Numbered from the stretch's first letter, positions 19,963 to 32,393 are shown. The stretch: DNA of 64,000 nt from Pseudomonas entomophila L48 (GCF_000026105.1 NC_008027.1:5600501-5664500), one strand, 5' to 3'. Numbers and translations: made by a program. Notes: generated by a model not told the origin, from the sequence alone.

Positions 19963-21105
19963 TTAGCTCAGGCAATAGTGCCGGATCAGGTCACGCAATA
20001 GACGCACGGTAGGCTCGATGCGTGACATTTCAAGGTATTCGCCAGGCTGGTGGGCGCAGGCGATGTCGCCTGGGCCGAGCACGATGGTCTGGCAGCCGAG
20101 CTGCTGAAGATAAGGCGCTTCGGTGCCAAAGGCCACTGCTTCGGCACGATGGCCGGTCAGGCGCTCGGCCAGCCGCACCAGCTCGCTGTCGGCAGCCTGC
20201 TCGAACGGCGGCACTTCGGGGAACAGCGGCGCGTAGTCGATGCGCACCTCGTGACGCTCCGCCAGCGGCTCCAGCTTGGCGCGAATGGCGGCGCGCAGCG
20301 GCTCCACATCCATGCCTGGCAGCGGGCGCAGGTCGAACTCCAGGGCGCACTGGCCGCAGATGCGGTTGGGGTTGTCGCCACCGTGGATGCAGCCGAAGTT
20401 CAGGGTGGGGGTTGGCACGCTGAACTGCGGGTTACGGTACTTTTCCTGCCAGCCACGACGCAGTTCCATCAGCTCGCCCATCACCGCGTGCATGGCCTCC
20501 ATGGCGCTGTGGCCCAGGCTCGGATCCGACGAATGGCCACTGCGCCCGAGGATATCGATGCGGTCCATCAGGATGCCTTTGTGCATGCGGATCGGCTTGA
20601 GCCCTGTCGGCTCACCGATCACCGCCGCTCGCCCGAGCGGCTGGCCGGCTTCGGCCAGCGCGCGGGCGCCGGACATGGAGCTTTCCTCGTCGCAGGTGGC
20701 GAGGATCAGCAGCGGTTGCTTGAAGTCGTGTTCGAGCAGCGGGATCACGGCGTCGATGACCAGGGCGAAGAAGCCTTTCATGTCGCAACTGCCCAGCCCC
20801 ACCCAACGGCCATCGACCTCGGTCAGCTTGAGCGGGTCGCTGCTCCACAGCTGAGGGTCGTAGGGCACTGTGTCGCTGTGCCCGGCCAGCACCAGGCCGC
20901 CCGGGCCGGTGCCGCGGCTGGCCAGCAGGTTGAACTTGCCGGGGCTGACCTGCTGGATCTCGCAGGTGAAGCCAAGGTCGCCCAGCCAACCGGCCAGCAG
21001 GTCGATGACCGGGCGGTTGGACTGGTCCAGCGCAGGCTGGGTGCAACTGACCGAGGGGGCGGCGATCAGGGCGGCGAACTGGTCTTTCAGCGACGGCAAC
21101 GGCAT
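19963..21105 (-). CDS. argE: Acetylornithine deacetylase
   Basis: A 380-residue M20-family metallohydrolase removing the acetyl group from N-acetylornithine to give ornithine. The first metal site is in LVLAGHSDTVPYD, with the catalytic region in LATCDEESSMSGA. The lid/dimerisation domain lies around residues 180-290, and a late His (GDIACAHQPGEYLEM) completes the site. The ATG at 21105 has GAGGAG upstream. It is divergent from the CYTH-CHAD gene and precedes argA on the same strand. A related deacylase such as succinyl-diaminopimelate desuccinylase is possible, but the argA linkage favours ArgE. Confidence 0.88.
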   Translation of the reverse strand: MPLPSLKDQFAALIAAPSVSCTQPALDQSNRPVIDLLAGWLGDLGFTCEIQQVSPGKFNLLASRGTGPGGLVLAGHSDTVPYDPQLWSSDPLKLTEVDGRWVGLGSCDMKGFFALVIDAVIPLLEHDFKQPLLILATCDEESSMSGARALAEAGQPLGRAAVIGEPTGLKPIRMHKGILMDRIDILGRSGHSSDPSLGHSAMEAMHAVMGELMELRRGWQEKYRNPQFSVPTPTLNFGCIHGGDNPNRICGQCALEFDLRPLPGMDVEPLRAAIRAKLEPLAERHEVRIDYAPLFPEVPPFEQAADSELVRLAERLTGHRAEAVAFGTEAPYLQQLGCQTIVLGPGDIACAHQPGEYLEMSRIEPTVRLLRDLIRHYCLS

Positions 21106-21173
21106 GCGCGGACTCCTCGGCGGCATCGACGCTCATCATAACAACCCCGTCCCTGCGCAGAGCAAGCGATTGC

Positions 21174-21216
21174 CTGTAGGAGCGGGTTTACCCGCGATGG
21201 GCCGCAAAGCGGCCCC
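21174..21216. repeat. Single REP in the divergent argE / CYTH-CHAD promoter region
   Basis: TGTAGGAGCGGGTTTACCCG followed by a GGGCCGCAAAGCGGCCC dyad. It is unusual in the window in lying between two divergent genes instead of at a 3' end. Confidence 0.75.
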
Positions 21217-21285
21217 AAAACCGGCAGGCCACAGCCGACTCCTGTAGACTGCTCGCCAACGACGCCCCTCCTTCCCGAGCCCGCG

Positions 21286-22665
21286 ATGCACAAAGAAACC
21301 GAACTCAAACTCCGCGCCAGCCGCGAGACCCTTGACGCCCTGCGCGAGCACCCGCTGCTGAAGAAGCGCAACAAGTCCGGCTGGCAGACCCGCGAGCTGC
21401 TCAACCAGTACTTCGACACTCCGGAACGCGAGCTCTCCGCCGCCCGCGTCGCCCTGCGCCTGCGCCGCGACGGCGAGGTCATCATCCAGACCCTCAAGTG
21501 CCGTGGCCAGAGCGTGGCCGGCCTGTCCGAGCGCAACGAGTACGAGTGGCACCTGGACAAGGTCAAGCTCGACCTGAAGAAGCTCGATGCCACCTGCTGG
21601 CCCGAGCAACTGGCCGACCTCGACAAGAAGACCATCAAGCCGCTGTTCACCACCGACTTCACCCGCGAGTACGCTGAAATCGCCTGGGGCCGTGGCAAGG
21701 CCAAGGTGGTGATCGAGGCCGCGCTGGACCGGGGCTTCGTGATCGCCGGCAAGCGCAAGGAAGAAATCTGCGAGCTGGAGCTGGAGCTGCGTGAAGGCGC
21801 ACCGGAAGCGCTGCTGGAACTGGCCGCCGAGCTGGCTGCCTCGCTGCCGTTGATGCCCTGCGACATCAGCAAGGCCGAACGTGGCTACCGCCTGCTCGAC
21901 CCGGACAGCTACGAGCTGGACCTCCCGCACACCGAGCTGGACGCCGAGACGCCACTGGACGACGCCTACGCCGCCCTCGCCTGGCAACTGCTGGGCAGCA
22001 GCCAGCGCCTGGCCGAGCAATTCCGCCACAACGGCCACTGGCGCCTGCTTCAGGACTGGGTCCGCTGCCTGGCCGAACTGCGCGCCCTCACCTCCAGCCT
22101 CGGCCAGGCTGCGCCGCGCCCTGCCACCCGCGCCCTGCGCAGCAGCCTCGACGCGCTGCTGGAAGACTGGCGCCCGCTGGTGCAGGCCGGCAATGATGAC
22201 GAAGACATTCGCCGCGCCGCGCCCGAGCAGTTCGCCGAAGAGCTTGAAGATGTGCGCTGGGGCCAATTCTCCCTGGAGACCGCCAATTGGCTGAACGCCC
22301 GTGCCTGGACCGCCGAGCGCAAGGGTCGTGGCGAGCGCCAGGGCAAGGCCCAGCTGGCCAGCTGGCTGCAACACCAGCTGGGCGAGGAAGCCCGGGCATT
22401 GAAGCTGCCGCTGTACGTGCAGCGCCCGGAAGACCTGGCCGAACAACTGCCGCGCATCGAGTGCGTGCAGGCCTGGCTGCACCATGCGCGCCAGGTGCTG
22501 GACCTGCCGCAGCTGGACCGCCTCTACGGTGAGCTGAACAAGCTGCACCAGCTGGCCGAACAGCCGTTGCTGGACGAGCACAAGGACGAACTGCTGGAGG
22601 CCCGCATCGAGCAGGCCCGCGCCATCGAGCAGAACCGCGCCTGGAAGTACCTGCTCAAGGCCTGA
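21286..22665 (+). CDS. CYTH-CHAD domain protein, probable inorganic triphosphatase
   Basis: A 459-residue fusion. The N-terminal CYTH triphosphate tunnel (residues 1-200) opens with the diagnostic ExExK (E4, E6, K8 in MHKETELKL) and continues with basic and acidic strands (RVALRLRRDGEVII, FTTDFTREYAEI, ELELELREG). The C-terminal part (residues 225-450) is a helical CHAD domain associated with polyphosphate binding. E. coli YgiF has the same layout and hydrolyses inorganic triphosphate, so that activity is likely. There is no signal peptide. Its link to polyphosphate metabolism (ppk and ppx lie 30 kb away) is inference. Confidence 0.82.
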   Translation: MHKETELKLRASRETLDALREHPLLKKRNKSGWQTRELLNQYFDTPERELSAARVALRLRRDGEVIIQTLKCRGQSVAGLSERNEYEWHLDKVKLDLKKLDATCWPEQLADLDKKTIKPLFTTDFTREYAEIAWGRGKAKVVIEAALDRGFVIAGKRKEEICELELELREGAPEALLELAAELAASLPLMPCDISKAERGYRLLDPDSYELDLPHTELDAETPLDDAYAALAWQLLGSSQRLAEQFRHNGHWRLLQDWVRCLAELRALTSSLGQAAPRPATRALRSSLDALLEDWRPLVQAGNDDEDIRRAAPEQFAEELEDVRWGQFSLETANWLNARAWTAERKGRGERQGKAQLASWLQHQLGEEARALKLPLYVQRPEDLAEQLPRIECVQAWLHHARQVLDLPQLDRLYGELNKLHQLAEQPLLDEHKDELLEARIEQARAIEQNRAWKYLLKA

Positions 22666-22670
22666 GGCCC

Positions 22671-22747
22671 CTTCGCCGGCAAGCCGGCTCCTACACTGTC
22701 TGGATTGCCCCAGTCCACCGTCCGTAGGAGCCGGCTTGCCGGCGAAC
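22671..22747. repeat. Inverted REP pair between convergent CYTH-CHAD and Lrp genes
   Basis: CTTCGCCGGCAAGCCGGCTC (22671) is mirrored by GAGCCGGCTTGCCGGCGAAC ending at 22747, with 30 unrelated bases between. Confidence 0.88.
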
Positions 22748-22753
22748 CGCTCC

Positions 22754-23224
22754 TCAACGCCCCAGCGGCAGGCTGGTGGTGCTCTTGATCTCCGACAGCG
22801 CCACGATCGAATTCACCTCCTGGATCCCCGGCACATTCGACAACTTCTCGAAGAAGAACCGTTCGTACGCCTCGATATCCGACGTGACGATCCGTAGCAG
22901 AAAGTCCACCGCCCCCATCAGTACGTAGCACTCCAGCACTTCAGGAAACCCACGGATCGCTTCGGTGAACTCGGCGAAATTCGAGCGGCCATGGGCATTG
23001 AGCTTCACCTCGGCGAAGATCTGTGTGTTCAACCCTACCTTCTTGCGGTCCAGCAGGGTCACCTGACCTCGGATCACGCCCTCTTCCTTCAAGCGCTGGA
23101 TACGCCGCCAGCAAGGCGATTGCGACAACCCGACGCGCTCGGCAATCTGCGCACTGGATAGCGAAGCATCCTCCTGCAGCAATTCGAGGATGCGTCGATC
23201 ATAGGCGTCCAACTCGCTTTGCAT
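22754..23224 (-). CDS. Lrp/AsnC-family transcription regulator
   Basis: A 156-residue amino-acid-responsive DNA-binding protein. Residues 1-60 hold the winged helix-turn-helix (DAYDRRILELLQEDASLSSA, then QIAERVGLSQSPCWRRIQRL); residues 65-150 form the RAM effector-binding domain (YVLMGAVDFLLRIVTSDIEA). The length is normal. It is divergent from a small ACT-like gene, which may be its target. Its own control region has an A+T-rich segment at about 23225-23290. The effector amino acid is unknown; it is not obviously BkdR, since no branched-chain genes are nearby. Confidence 0.88.
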   Translation of the reverse strand: MQSELDAYDRRILELLQEDASLSSAQIAERVGLSQSPCWRRIQRLKEEGVIRGQVTLLDRKKVGLNTQIFAEVKLNAHGRSNFAEFTEAIRGFPEVLECYVLMGAVDFLLRIVTSDIEAYERFFFEKLSNVPGIQEVNSIVALSEIKSTTSLPLGR

Positions 23225-23350
23225 AGTTGATTCCTGATTTAGCTAAATATGAAATTGAATTATTCGACCGGGCGGTAAATCGAATAAATCATAGCGAAAA
23301 AATGCCCCGCCCCCCGTGCAAGAATTTCCCCACTTTCGCGGAGACCCGGC

Positions 23351-23677
23351 ATGAACGCACTCGAACGCCCCCTCACCCCCTCTCGCGCCGACGCCTGGGC
23401 CGCCAACGCCGCCCACTGCACCGTGCGCTACCACTTGCAGGCTGAAGCCGAGCCAGACAGCCTGTGCCGCGTGCTCAACCTGTTCGCCCTGCAGTTCCTC
23501 ACCCCGCACAGCGTGCAGGTCAGCCAATGCGACGACCTGCTGGACATGCAGATCGGCATCGGCGGCCTGAGCTGGCACCGTGCCGAAGTGATCGCGCAAA
23601 AGCTGCGCAACCTGGTTTGCGTCAGCGAAGTCAGCCTGGAAAACCTGCCAGCGCTGGCCGAGGTCGTCGCGCGCTGA
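23351..23677 (+). CDS. Conserved small protein, possible ACT-like ligand-binding fold
   Basis: A 108-residue protein, not firmly identified. After a polar N-terminus, residues 22-100 alternate strand-helix-strand (HCTVRYHLQAEAEPDSLCRV, LNLFALQFLTPHSVQVSQ, DLLDMQIGIGGLSWHRAEVI, CVSEVSLE). This looks like the beta-alpha-beta-beta-alpha-beta order of ACT domains. No catalytic motif, signal or membrane segment is visible. It is transcribed away from the Lrp gene across 126 bases; divergent regulator-target pairs are common, so control by that Lrp protein is plausible but unproved. The ATG at 23351 lies behind a GGAGA site. Confidence 0.6.
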   Translation: MNALERPLTPSRADAWAANAAHCTVRYHLQAEAEPDSLCRVLNLFALQFLTPHSVQVSQCDDLLDMQIGIGGLSWHRAEVIAQKLRNLVCVSEVSLENLPALAEVVAR

Positions 23678-23775
23678 ATGACCCACGCAAGATTCCGAAA
23701 CCCTTTGCCGGCGCAGTCTTGATCACCCGCGACTAGCCTTGCCCAGGCCACCGTTCGCCCGGCAGGGACGCCACC

Positions 23776-25443
23776 ATGTTCGCCAACGCTACCCAAGACC
23801 TCGATCTCAATCGCCTGCTCGACGCGCTGCTGGCCGAACACCGGCTCACTGCCGGCGACGCGCTGGAGGTGCTCGAACGCGCCAAGGCGTGCCCCACCGA
23901 ACATCCCCTGGAGCTGATCGCCGCGCTCGACCTGGCCGACCCGCTGCACCCCGGCCAGCGGCTGGACCTGAACACACTGTGCCGCTGGCTGGCAGACCAG
24001 GTTGGCCTGCCGTTCCTGCACATCGATCCCCTGCAGGTCGACCTGGCCCGGATGACTAGCCTGATGTCCGCCGGTTTCGCCCAGCGTCACGGCATACTGC
24101 CCATCGCGGTGGACGCTGGCGCCATCACGGTGGCCACTGCCCAGCCCTACCTGCGTGAATGGGAGGCCGAGCTCGCGCTCAGCCTGGGCAAGACGGTATG
24201 CCGCGTGCTGGCCAGCCCCAGGCAGATCCACCAACTGAGCCCGACGTTCTTCGGCCTGGCCCGCTCCGTGCGCGGTGCTGGCGCCCAGCCCCCGCCGGGC
24301 CTGGATGAGCTGGAGCAGCTGCTCGAAGTGGGCGTCAACCAGCCACAGGCCAGTGCCGATGATGCCCATATCGTGCATATCGTCGACTGGATGCTGCAGT
24401 ACGCCATCGAACAACGGGCCAGCGATATCCACCTGGAGCCCCGCAGGGAACAAGGCCACCTGCGCCTGCGCATCGATGGCCTGCTGCACCAGGTCTACAG
24501 CTTCCCGGCCAACGTCACCTTGGCCATGGTCAGCCGCCTCAAGCACCTTGGGCGGATGAACGTCGCGGAAAAGCGCCGCCCGCAGGATGGCCGCCTGAAG
24601 AGCCGCTTGCCAGGCGGCACTGAGACCGAGCTTCGCCTTTCCACGCTACCGACGCCGTTCGGTGAAAAGCTGGTGCTGCGCCTGTTCGATCCACAGCAGC
24701 TGCACGACAACCTCGAAAGTCTGGGTCTGGACGGCCCGATGCTGGAGCAATGGCAAGCGCTGCTGCGTCAACGCCGGGGTATCCTCCTGGTGACCGGCCC
24801 CACCGGGTCAGGCAAGACCAGTACCCTCTACGCCAGCCTCAGGCATCTGGCCACTCCCCAGGTAAACCTGTGCAGCATCGAAGACCCCATCGAACGCCTG
24901 GAGCCGGCGATCAACCAGCTGCAGGTCCAGCCTGCGCTCGACCTGGGCTTCGCCAATGGCGTGCGTGCCCTGCTGCGCCAGGACCCGGACATCATCATGA
25001 TCGGCGAGATCCGCGACCCGGAGACCGCCCAAGTGGCCGTACAGGCCGCATTGACCGGCCACCTGGTGCTGTCGACGCTGCACACCAACGATGCCTGCGG
25101 AGCAATCACCCGCCTGCAGGAACTGGGCGTCGCCGACTACCTGATCAAGGCCACCTTGAGCGGCGTCCTGGCCCAGCGCCTGGTTCGCACCCTTTGCCCG
25201 GCATGCCACGGCACACAGGCCTGCCAGCAGTGCCGTGGCACGGGCTACCACGGCCGCACCGGGCTGTTCGAGTTGCTGCCTGTCAGCCCACGCCTGCGCG
25301 AATGGATCACGCCGTCCACCGACATTGCCGCGCTGCACCAGCAAGCCCTGGCCGACGGCATGCGCGACCTGCGACGCTGTGCACAGGACAAGATCGAGCG
25401 CGGCCTGACCAGCCAGGAAGAGGTACTGCGTGTCTGTGGATAA
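23776..25443 (+). CDS. Orphan GspE/PilB-type secretion ATPase
   Basis: A 555-residue ATPase of the type II secretion / type IV pilus assembly family. The N-terminal region (1-160) resembles the T2SSE_N/MshEN module. The motor domain has Walker A GPTGSGKT at residues 341-348, the Asp box IEDPIERLEPAI, Walker B-type DIIMIGEIRDPETAQ and the His box LTGHLVLSTLHTND. A zinc-binding cysteine set typical of GspE/PilB follows (CPACHGTQACQQC). No other secretion or pilus gene is near, so it must serve a machine encoded elsewhere or act alone. The last bases run close to a DUF2388 gene 92 bases downstream. Confidence 0.85.
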   Translation: MFANATQDLDLNRLLDALLAEHRLTAGDALEVLERAKACPTEHPLELIAALDLADPLHPGQRLDLNTLCRWLADQVGLPFLHIDPLQVDLARMTSLMSAGFAQRHGILPIAVDAGAITVATAQPYLREWEAELALSLGKTVCRVLASPRQIHQLSPTFFGLARSVRGAGAQPPPGLDELEQLLEVGVNQPQASADDAHIVHIVDWMLQYAIEQRASDIHLEPRREQGHLRLRIDGLLHQVYSFPANVTLAMVSRLKHLGRMNVAEKRRPQDGRLKSRLPGGTETELRLSTLPTPFGEKLVLRLFDPQQLHDNLESLGLDGPMLEQWQALLRQRRGILLVTGPTGSGKTSTLYASLRHLATPQVNLCSIEDPIERLEPAINQLQVQPALDLGFANGVRALLRQDPDIIMIGEIRDPETAQVAVQAALTGHLVLSTLHTNDACGAITRLQELGVADYLIKATLSGVLAQRLVRTLCPACHGTQACQQCRGTGYHGRTGLFELLPVSPRLREWITPSTDIAALHQQALADGMRDLRRCAQDKIERGLTSQEEVLRVCG

Positions 25444-25535
25444 CCAAGAATTCCCCTGCGTGGCCGGGAACTTGCCGCAGGATCAGTGGATCAAACCGGC
25501 ATCTCAACCGCCCTCATCCACCGAGGTGATTCAAC

Positions 25536-25850
25536 ATGCGTTTCAAAACAGCCATCGCAGCCACCGTCCTGTTCTCGCTGCCTATTGGCTCCGCCATGGC
25601 CGATACGTTCTGGCGTAACGTGATTTCCTCCGGCGCCACCACCGCCTCGACCTACCTGACGTTCAAGGATCACAAGCTGATCGTCGCCGCCCAGGACGAC
25701 GCCGGCAGCTTTGTCGCCAGCGAGGGCGCGATCCGCGGGCCGTACCTGGAAGCCGCAATGCGCCAGGTGCGCGCGGACAACCCTGGCGTCCAGGCCAGCG
25801 ACATGGAGCTGGCCAACGCAATCCTGGCCAAGAACGCCGTCGCCGAGTAA
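25536..25850 (+). CDS. Secreted DUF2388 protein
   Basis: A 104-residue protein with a signal peptide (MRFKTAIAATVLFSLPIGSA, then MADTFWR). The mature part TFWRNVISSGATTASTYLTF and the late Asp/Glu-rich tail (DMELANAILAKNAV) match the DUF2388 family found in pseudomonads, of unknown function. Expected in the periplasm. It follows the GspE-like gene on the same strand; co-transcription is possible. Whether it is exported by that ATPase's machine is speculation. Confidence 0.75.
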   Translation: MRFKTAIAATVLFSLPIGSAMADTFWRNVISSGATTASTYLTFKDHKLIVAAQDDAGSFVASEGAIRGPYLEAAMRQVRADNPGVQASDMELANAILAKNAVAE

Positions 25851-25862
25851 CCCCCCTCGCCC

Positions 25863-25947
25863 TGTAGGAGCGGCTTCAGCCGCGATCACCCGCAAAGCGG
25901 GTGCCATGCACCGCGATATCCGCATCGCGGCTGAAGCCGCTCCTACA
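25863..25947. repeat. Inverted REP pair of the GGCTGAAGCC type between DUF2388 and gcvP
   Basis: TGTAGGAGCGGCTTCAGCCG (25863) and its mirror CGGCTGAAGCCGCTCCTACA ending at 25947, enclosing an ACCCGCAAAGCGGGT dyad. Convergent genes flank it. Confidence 0.88.
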
Positions 25948-25954
25948 CACCATT

Positions 25955-28828
<2,874 letters not shown>

Positions 28829-28916
28829 GGCGACGATCTCTTCCTGGACCAGTTCTCTTGGAGACTTACAAGTCTAGGAAGGGATCGGGGATGTTGCGGG
28901 AAAACTTGTGAAGCCT

Positions 28917-28984
28917 GTTCGCCAGCAAGCTGGCTCCTACATGAACGTGCGCATCCCTTGTAGGAGCCAGCCTTGCTGGCGAAC
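28917..28984. repeat. Inverted REP pair inside the gcv gene set
   Basis: GTTCGCCAGCAAGCTGGCTC (28917) and GAGCCAGCCTTGCTGGCGAA ending at 28984. The stem uses CCAGC/GCTGG in place of the commoner CCGGC/GCCGG, and both copies carry the change. Confidence 0.85.
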
Positions 28985-28989
28985 CACGA

Positions 28990-29373
28990 TCACTCGCCGA
29001 TCAAAGCCTTATAGCCAGCAGCATCCAGCAGCTTGTCCAACTCGGACTTGTCGCTCGGCTTCAGCTTGAAGATCCACGCACCGTAAGGTTCTTCATTGAG
29101 CAGCTCCGGGCTGTCGGCCAGCTCGTCGTTGACCGCGATCACTTCGCCGCCCACCGGCGCGTAGATATCCGAAGCGGCCTTGACCGACTCGACCACGCCT
29201 GCGGCGTCGCCAGCCGCGAACACCTTGCCGACTTCGGCCAGTTCAACGAACACCACGTCACCCAGGGCTTGCTGGGCATGGTCGCTGATGCCCACGGTCA
29301 CGGTGCCATCGGCTTCCAGGCGCGCCCATTCATGGCTTTCGGCAAAACGCAGGTCGGCGGGGATATTGCTCAT
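28990..29373 (-). CDS. gcvH: Glycine cleavage system H protein
   Basis: A 127-residue lipoyl carrier that shuttles the aminomethyl group between P, T and L proteins. The lipoylated lysine is K65 in [15 protein letters not shown]. The N-terminus [20 protein letters not shown] and the length are typical. It lies 47 bases downstream of gcvT and 161 bases upstream of gcvP. Confidence 0.96.
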   Translation of the reverse strand: MSNIPADLRFAESHEWARLEADGTVTVGISDHAQQALGDVVFVELAEVGKVFAAGDAAGVVESVKAASDIYAPVGGEVIAVNDELADSPELLNEEPYGAWIFKLKPSDKSELDKLLDAAGYKALIGE

Positions 29374-29420
29374 GTCTTGTCTTCCTCGATTGGGTCAGCG
29401 GACGGCCCGCCGTTAAGTGT

Positions 29421-30503
29421 TCAGATCAGGATCTTGCCGTGGCGCACGAAGGTCGGCTTGACCACCCGCACCGGGTACCACTTGCCGCGAATCTCCACCT
29501 CGGCGCGATCACCGGTGGCCATGGGCACGCGCGCCAGGGCAATGGATTTGCTCAGCGTAGGCGAGAAACTACCACTGGTGATCTCCCCTTCGCCAATGCC
29601 GGATACACGGACCACCTGATGGGCGCGCAACACACCGCGCTCCTCGAGCACCAGGCCGACCAGTTTTTCCTTCACGCCCTGCTCGATTTCCGCCAGCAGG
29701 CCGCCGCGGCCGACGAACTCGCGGCCAGCCGGCTCCCAGGCGACGCTCCAGCCGAGATTGGAAGTCAGCGGGGTGTGCGACTCGTCGATGTCCTGGCCAT
29801 ACAGGTTCATGCCGGCTTCCAGGCGCAGCGTGTCACGGGCACCCAGGCCACTGGGGGCGATGCCCGCACCGACCAGGTCGTTGAAGAAGGCCGGGGCCTG
29901 TTCGCCGGGGAGGATGATCTCGAGGCCGTCCTCGCCGGTGTAGCCCGTGCGGGCGATGAACCAGTCACCTTCGGCGAAGCCCTCGAACGGGCGCAGTTCG
30001 CGGATGAGTGCGGCACGTGGCGCGCTGACCAGGGCGGCAACCTTTTCACGGGCTTGCGGGCCTTGAATCGCGAGGATTGCCAGCTCCGGGCGGGCGGTGA
30101 AACTGACCTTGAAGCCAGCGCTCTGCGCGTGCAGCCAGTTCAGCACCTTGTCGCGGGTGGCGGCGTTGGCCACCAGGCGATAACCCGCTTCGGTGCGGTA
30201 GGCGATCAGGTCGTCGATGACCCCGCCTTCATGATTGAGCAAAGGGCTGTAAAGCGCCTTGCCGGGGCTTTCCAGACGCGTCACGTCATTGGCGAGCAGG
30301 TGCTGCAGCCAGGGCGTGGCGGCACAGCCTTCGATATCGATGACGGTCATGTGCGAGACATCGAAAACCCCGCAGTCACTGCGCACCTGATGGTGCTCCT
30401 CGACCTGCGAGCCGTAGTGCAGGGGCATGTCCCAACCGCCGAAGTCGACCGTCTTGGCGCCAAGCGCCAGGTGCAGGTCATACAGAGGCGTACGCTGTCC
30501 CAT
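29421..30503 (-). CDS. gcvT: Glycine cleavage system T protein (aminomethyltransferase)
   Basis: A 360-residue tetrahydrofolate-dependent enzyme that releases ammonia and forms methylene-tetrahydrofolate from the H-protein-bound aminomethyl group. [20 protein letters not shown] and [17 protein letters not shown] are family hallmarks; the folate-binding Asp lies in the usual [15 protein letters not shown] region. The ATG at 30503 has GGAGA nearby. First gene of the local gcv set. The 124 bases upstream (30504-30627) show no recognisable glycine riboswitch. Confidence 0.95.
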   Translation of the reverse strand: MGQRTPLYDLHLALGAKTVDFGGWDMPLHYGSQVEEHHQVRSDCGVFDVSHMTVIDIEGCAATPWLQHLLANDVTRLESPGKALYSPLLNHEGGVIDDLIAYRTEAGYRLVANAATRDKVLNWLHAQSAGFKVSFTARPELAILAIQGPQAREKVAALVSAPRAALIRELRPFEGFAEGDWFIARTGYTGEDGLEIILPGEQAPAFFNDLVGAGIAPSGLGARDTLRLEAGMNLYGQDIDESHTPLTSNLGWSVAWEPAGREFVGRGGLLAEIEQGVKEKLVGLVLEERGVLRAHQVVRVSGIGEGEITSGSFSPTLSKSIALARVPMATGDRAEVEIRGKWYPVRVVKPTFVRHGKILI

Positions 30504-30627
30504 GGGTTTCTCCTTCCGGGCGTGGCGAGGCGGCGGCGGGCGGCAATGTTTATCGACTGCCTGTTCTTGTAGGATCCGCCGCTGCGAATGCCGCGCATTG
30601 TAGCCGCAAGGAAGCGCCCTGGCACCC

Positions 30628-32250
30628 TTATCGCCGATGCCCCGGACGATGGGCCGAGCGACGGATCAGGCCGATCACCGGCAGCAAACCGACCAGCACC
30701 AGGGTCAGCGCCGGCAGCGAAGCCCGCGCCCATTCACCCTCGCTGGTCATCTCGAACACGCGCACGGCCAGGGTGTCCCAGCCGAACGGGCGCATCAGCA
30801 AGGTGGCTGGCATTTCCTTGAGCACATCGACGAACACCAGCAACGCGGCGCTCAGGGCTCCGGGCACCAGCAACGGCAGATACACCTTGAAAAACAATCC
30901 TGGCCCGCCAACGCCGAGGCTGCGCGATGCCTCCGGCAAGGAGGGCCGGATGCGCTCCAGGCTGCTTTCCAGCGGCCCGTAGGCAACGGCGATGAAGCGC
31001 ACCAGGTAGGCCAACAGAAGCGCCGACAGGCTGCCCAGCAACAGCGGCTTGCCCGCCCCGCCCAGCCACTGCGACAACGGTATCACCAACTGGTTGTCCA
31101 GGTAGCTGAACGCCAGCATGATCGACACGGCCAGCACCGAGCCTGGCAACGCATAGCCCAGGTTGGCCAGCCCGACCCCGGCACGGATCCCCGTGGTGGG
31201 CGCCTGGCGACGGGCGAAGGCCAGCAGCATCGCCACGCTGACCGTGATCAACGCGGCCATGCCCCCCAGATACAGGGTGTGCACGACCAGCCCGAAATAG
31301 CGTTCGTCCAGGTCGTGCCGACCTCGCTGCCAGAACCACGCCAGCAGTTGCAGCAGTGGGATGACGAAGGCGCAGGCGAACACCAGCAGGCACCAGGCGC
31401 TGGCGGCGAACGCCTTGACGCCGCGCAGGTGATACAGCGCCTGCCCCCGTGGCCGTTCATTGCCACTGCGGCTGGCACCGCGGGCGCGGCGCTCGCCGTA
31501 CAACACCAGGATGACCGCCAGCAACAGCAAGCTCGCCAGCTGCGCCGCGCTGGACAGGCTGAAGAAGCCGTACCAGGTCTTGTAGATCGCCGTGGTGAAG
31601 GTGTCGAAATTGAACACCGACACCGCGCCGAAATCGGCCAAGGTTTCCATCAGCGCCAGGGCGATACCCGCACCGATAGCTGGGCGCGCCATGGGCAGGG
31701 CGACGCGCCAGAACGCTTGCAGGGGGGACAGCCCAAGCACCCGCGCCGCTTCCATCAGGCCCTTGCCCTGGGCCAGGAACGCGGTGCGCGCCAGCAGGTA
31801 AACGTAGGGGTAGAACACCAGCACCAGCACCGTGATCACCCCACCGGTGGAACGCACCCGCGGCAGGCGCATGGGCCCGAACACTTCGCGCAGCGCCGTC
31901 TGCACGGGGCCGGCGAAATCCAGCAGGCCGACGAAGACGAATGCCAGCACATAGGCTGGGATGGCGAATGGGAGCATCAACGCCCAGTCGAGCCAACGCC
32001 GGCCCGGGAATTCACAAAGGCTGGTGAGCCAGGCCAGGCTCACCCCCAGCACCGTCACGCCGACACCAACGCCGACCACCAGGGTGAGGGTGTTGCCCAG
32101 CAGGCGGCCCATCTGGGTGTCGAGCAGGTGCGACCAGATCTGCGTGTCGATCGACTGCCATGAGATCAGCAGGACGCTCAGCGGCAGCAGGACCAGGGCG
32201 GCAGTGAGGAAGACCGGGAGGTACCAGCGGCGTTGGAGGGTATGGGGCAA
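30628..32250 (-). CDS. Ferric-iron ABC transporter permease (FbpB/HitB type)
   Basis: A 540-residue double-length permease with about twelve hydrophobic segments, one pair of six-helix halves. EAA-type coupling loops are visible in each half ([19 protein letters not shown] and [19 protein letters not shown]). It moves Fe(III), delivered by the binding protein encoded just upstream, into the cytoplasm. The only start that keeps the first helix is a TTG at 32250; no ATG or GTG is available, and the ribosome site is weak. No ATP-binding gene is present at the locus. A spermidine or thiamine permease is a less likely alternative given the partner. Confidence 0.85.
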   Translation of the reverse strand: MPHTLQRRWYLPVFLTAALVLLPLSVLLISWQSIDTQIWSHLLDTQMGRLLGNTLTLVVGVGVGVTVLGVSLAWLTSLCEFPGRRWLDWALMLPFAIPAYVLAFVFVGLLDFAGPVQTALREVFGPMRLPRVRSTGGVITVLVLVFYPYVYLLARTAFLAQGKGLMEAARVLGLSPLQAFWRVALPMARPAIGAGIALALMETLADFGAVSVFNFDTFTTAIYKTWYGFFSLSSAAQLASLLLLAVILVLYGERRARGASRSGNERPRGQALYHLRGVKAFAASAWCLLVFACAFVIPLLQLLAWFWQRGRHDLDERYFGLVVHTLYLGGMAALITVSVAMLLAFARRQAPTTGIRAGVGLANLGYALPGSVLAVSIMLAFSYLDNQLVIPLSQWLGGAGKPLLLGSLSALLLAYLVRFIAVAYGPLESSLERIRPSLPEASRSLGVGGPGLFFKVYLPLLVPGALSAALLVFVDVLKEMPATLLMRPFGWDTLAVRVFEMTSEGEWARASLPALTLVLVGLLPVIGLIRRSAHRPGHRR

Positions 32251-32290
32251 TGCAGGAGTCTCGATTGCAGGTGGCGACCGCTGCGCGGTC

Positions 32291-32355
32291 GTTCGCGGCT
32301 GAAGCCGCTCCTACAGGGGACCGTACAATCCTGTAGGAGCGGCTTCAGCCGCGAA
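32291..32355. repeat. Inverted REP pair between iron-binding protein and permease genes
   Basis: GTTCGCGGCTGAAGCCGCTC (32291) and GAGCGGCTTCAGCCGCGAA ending at 32355, inside an otherwise co-directional two-gene set. It could lower expression of the permease relative to the binding protein. Confidence 0.85.
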
Positions 32356-32393
32356 GGGGCCCCTGAGGGCCCCGCAAGGATAAGCCGTGAAAC

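Noticed and set aside
22754..23224. Assignment of the Lrp-type regulator as BkdR
   Set aside because: No branched-chain keto-acid dehydrogenase genes are present; Lrp/AsnC paralogues are numerous in pseudomonads.
30504..30627. Glycine riboswitch ahead of gcvT
   Set aside because: No tandem aptamer pattern can be seen in the 124 bases; pseudomonads control gcv genes by protein regulators.
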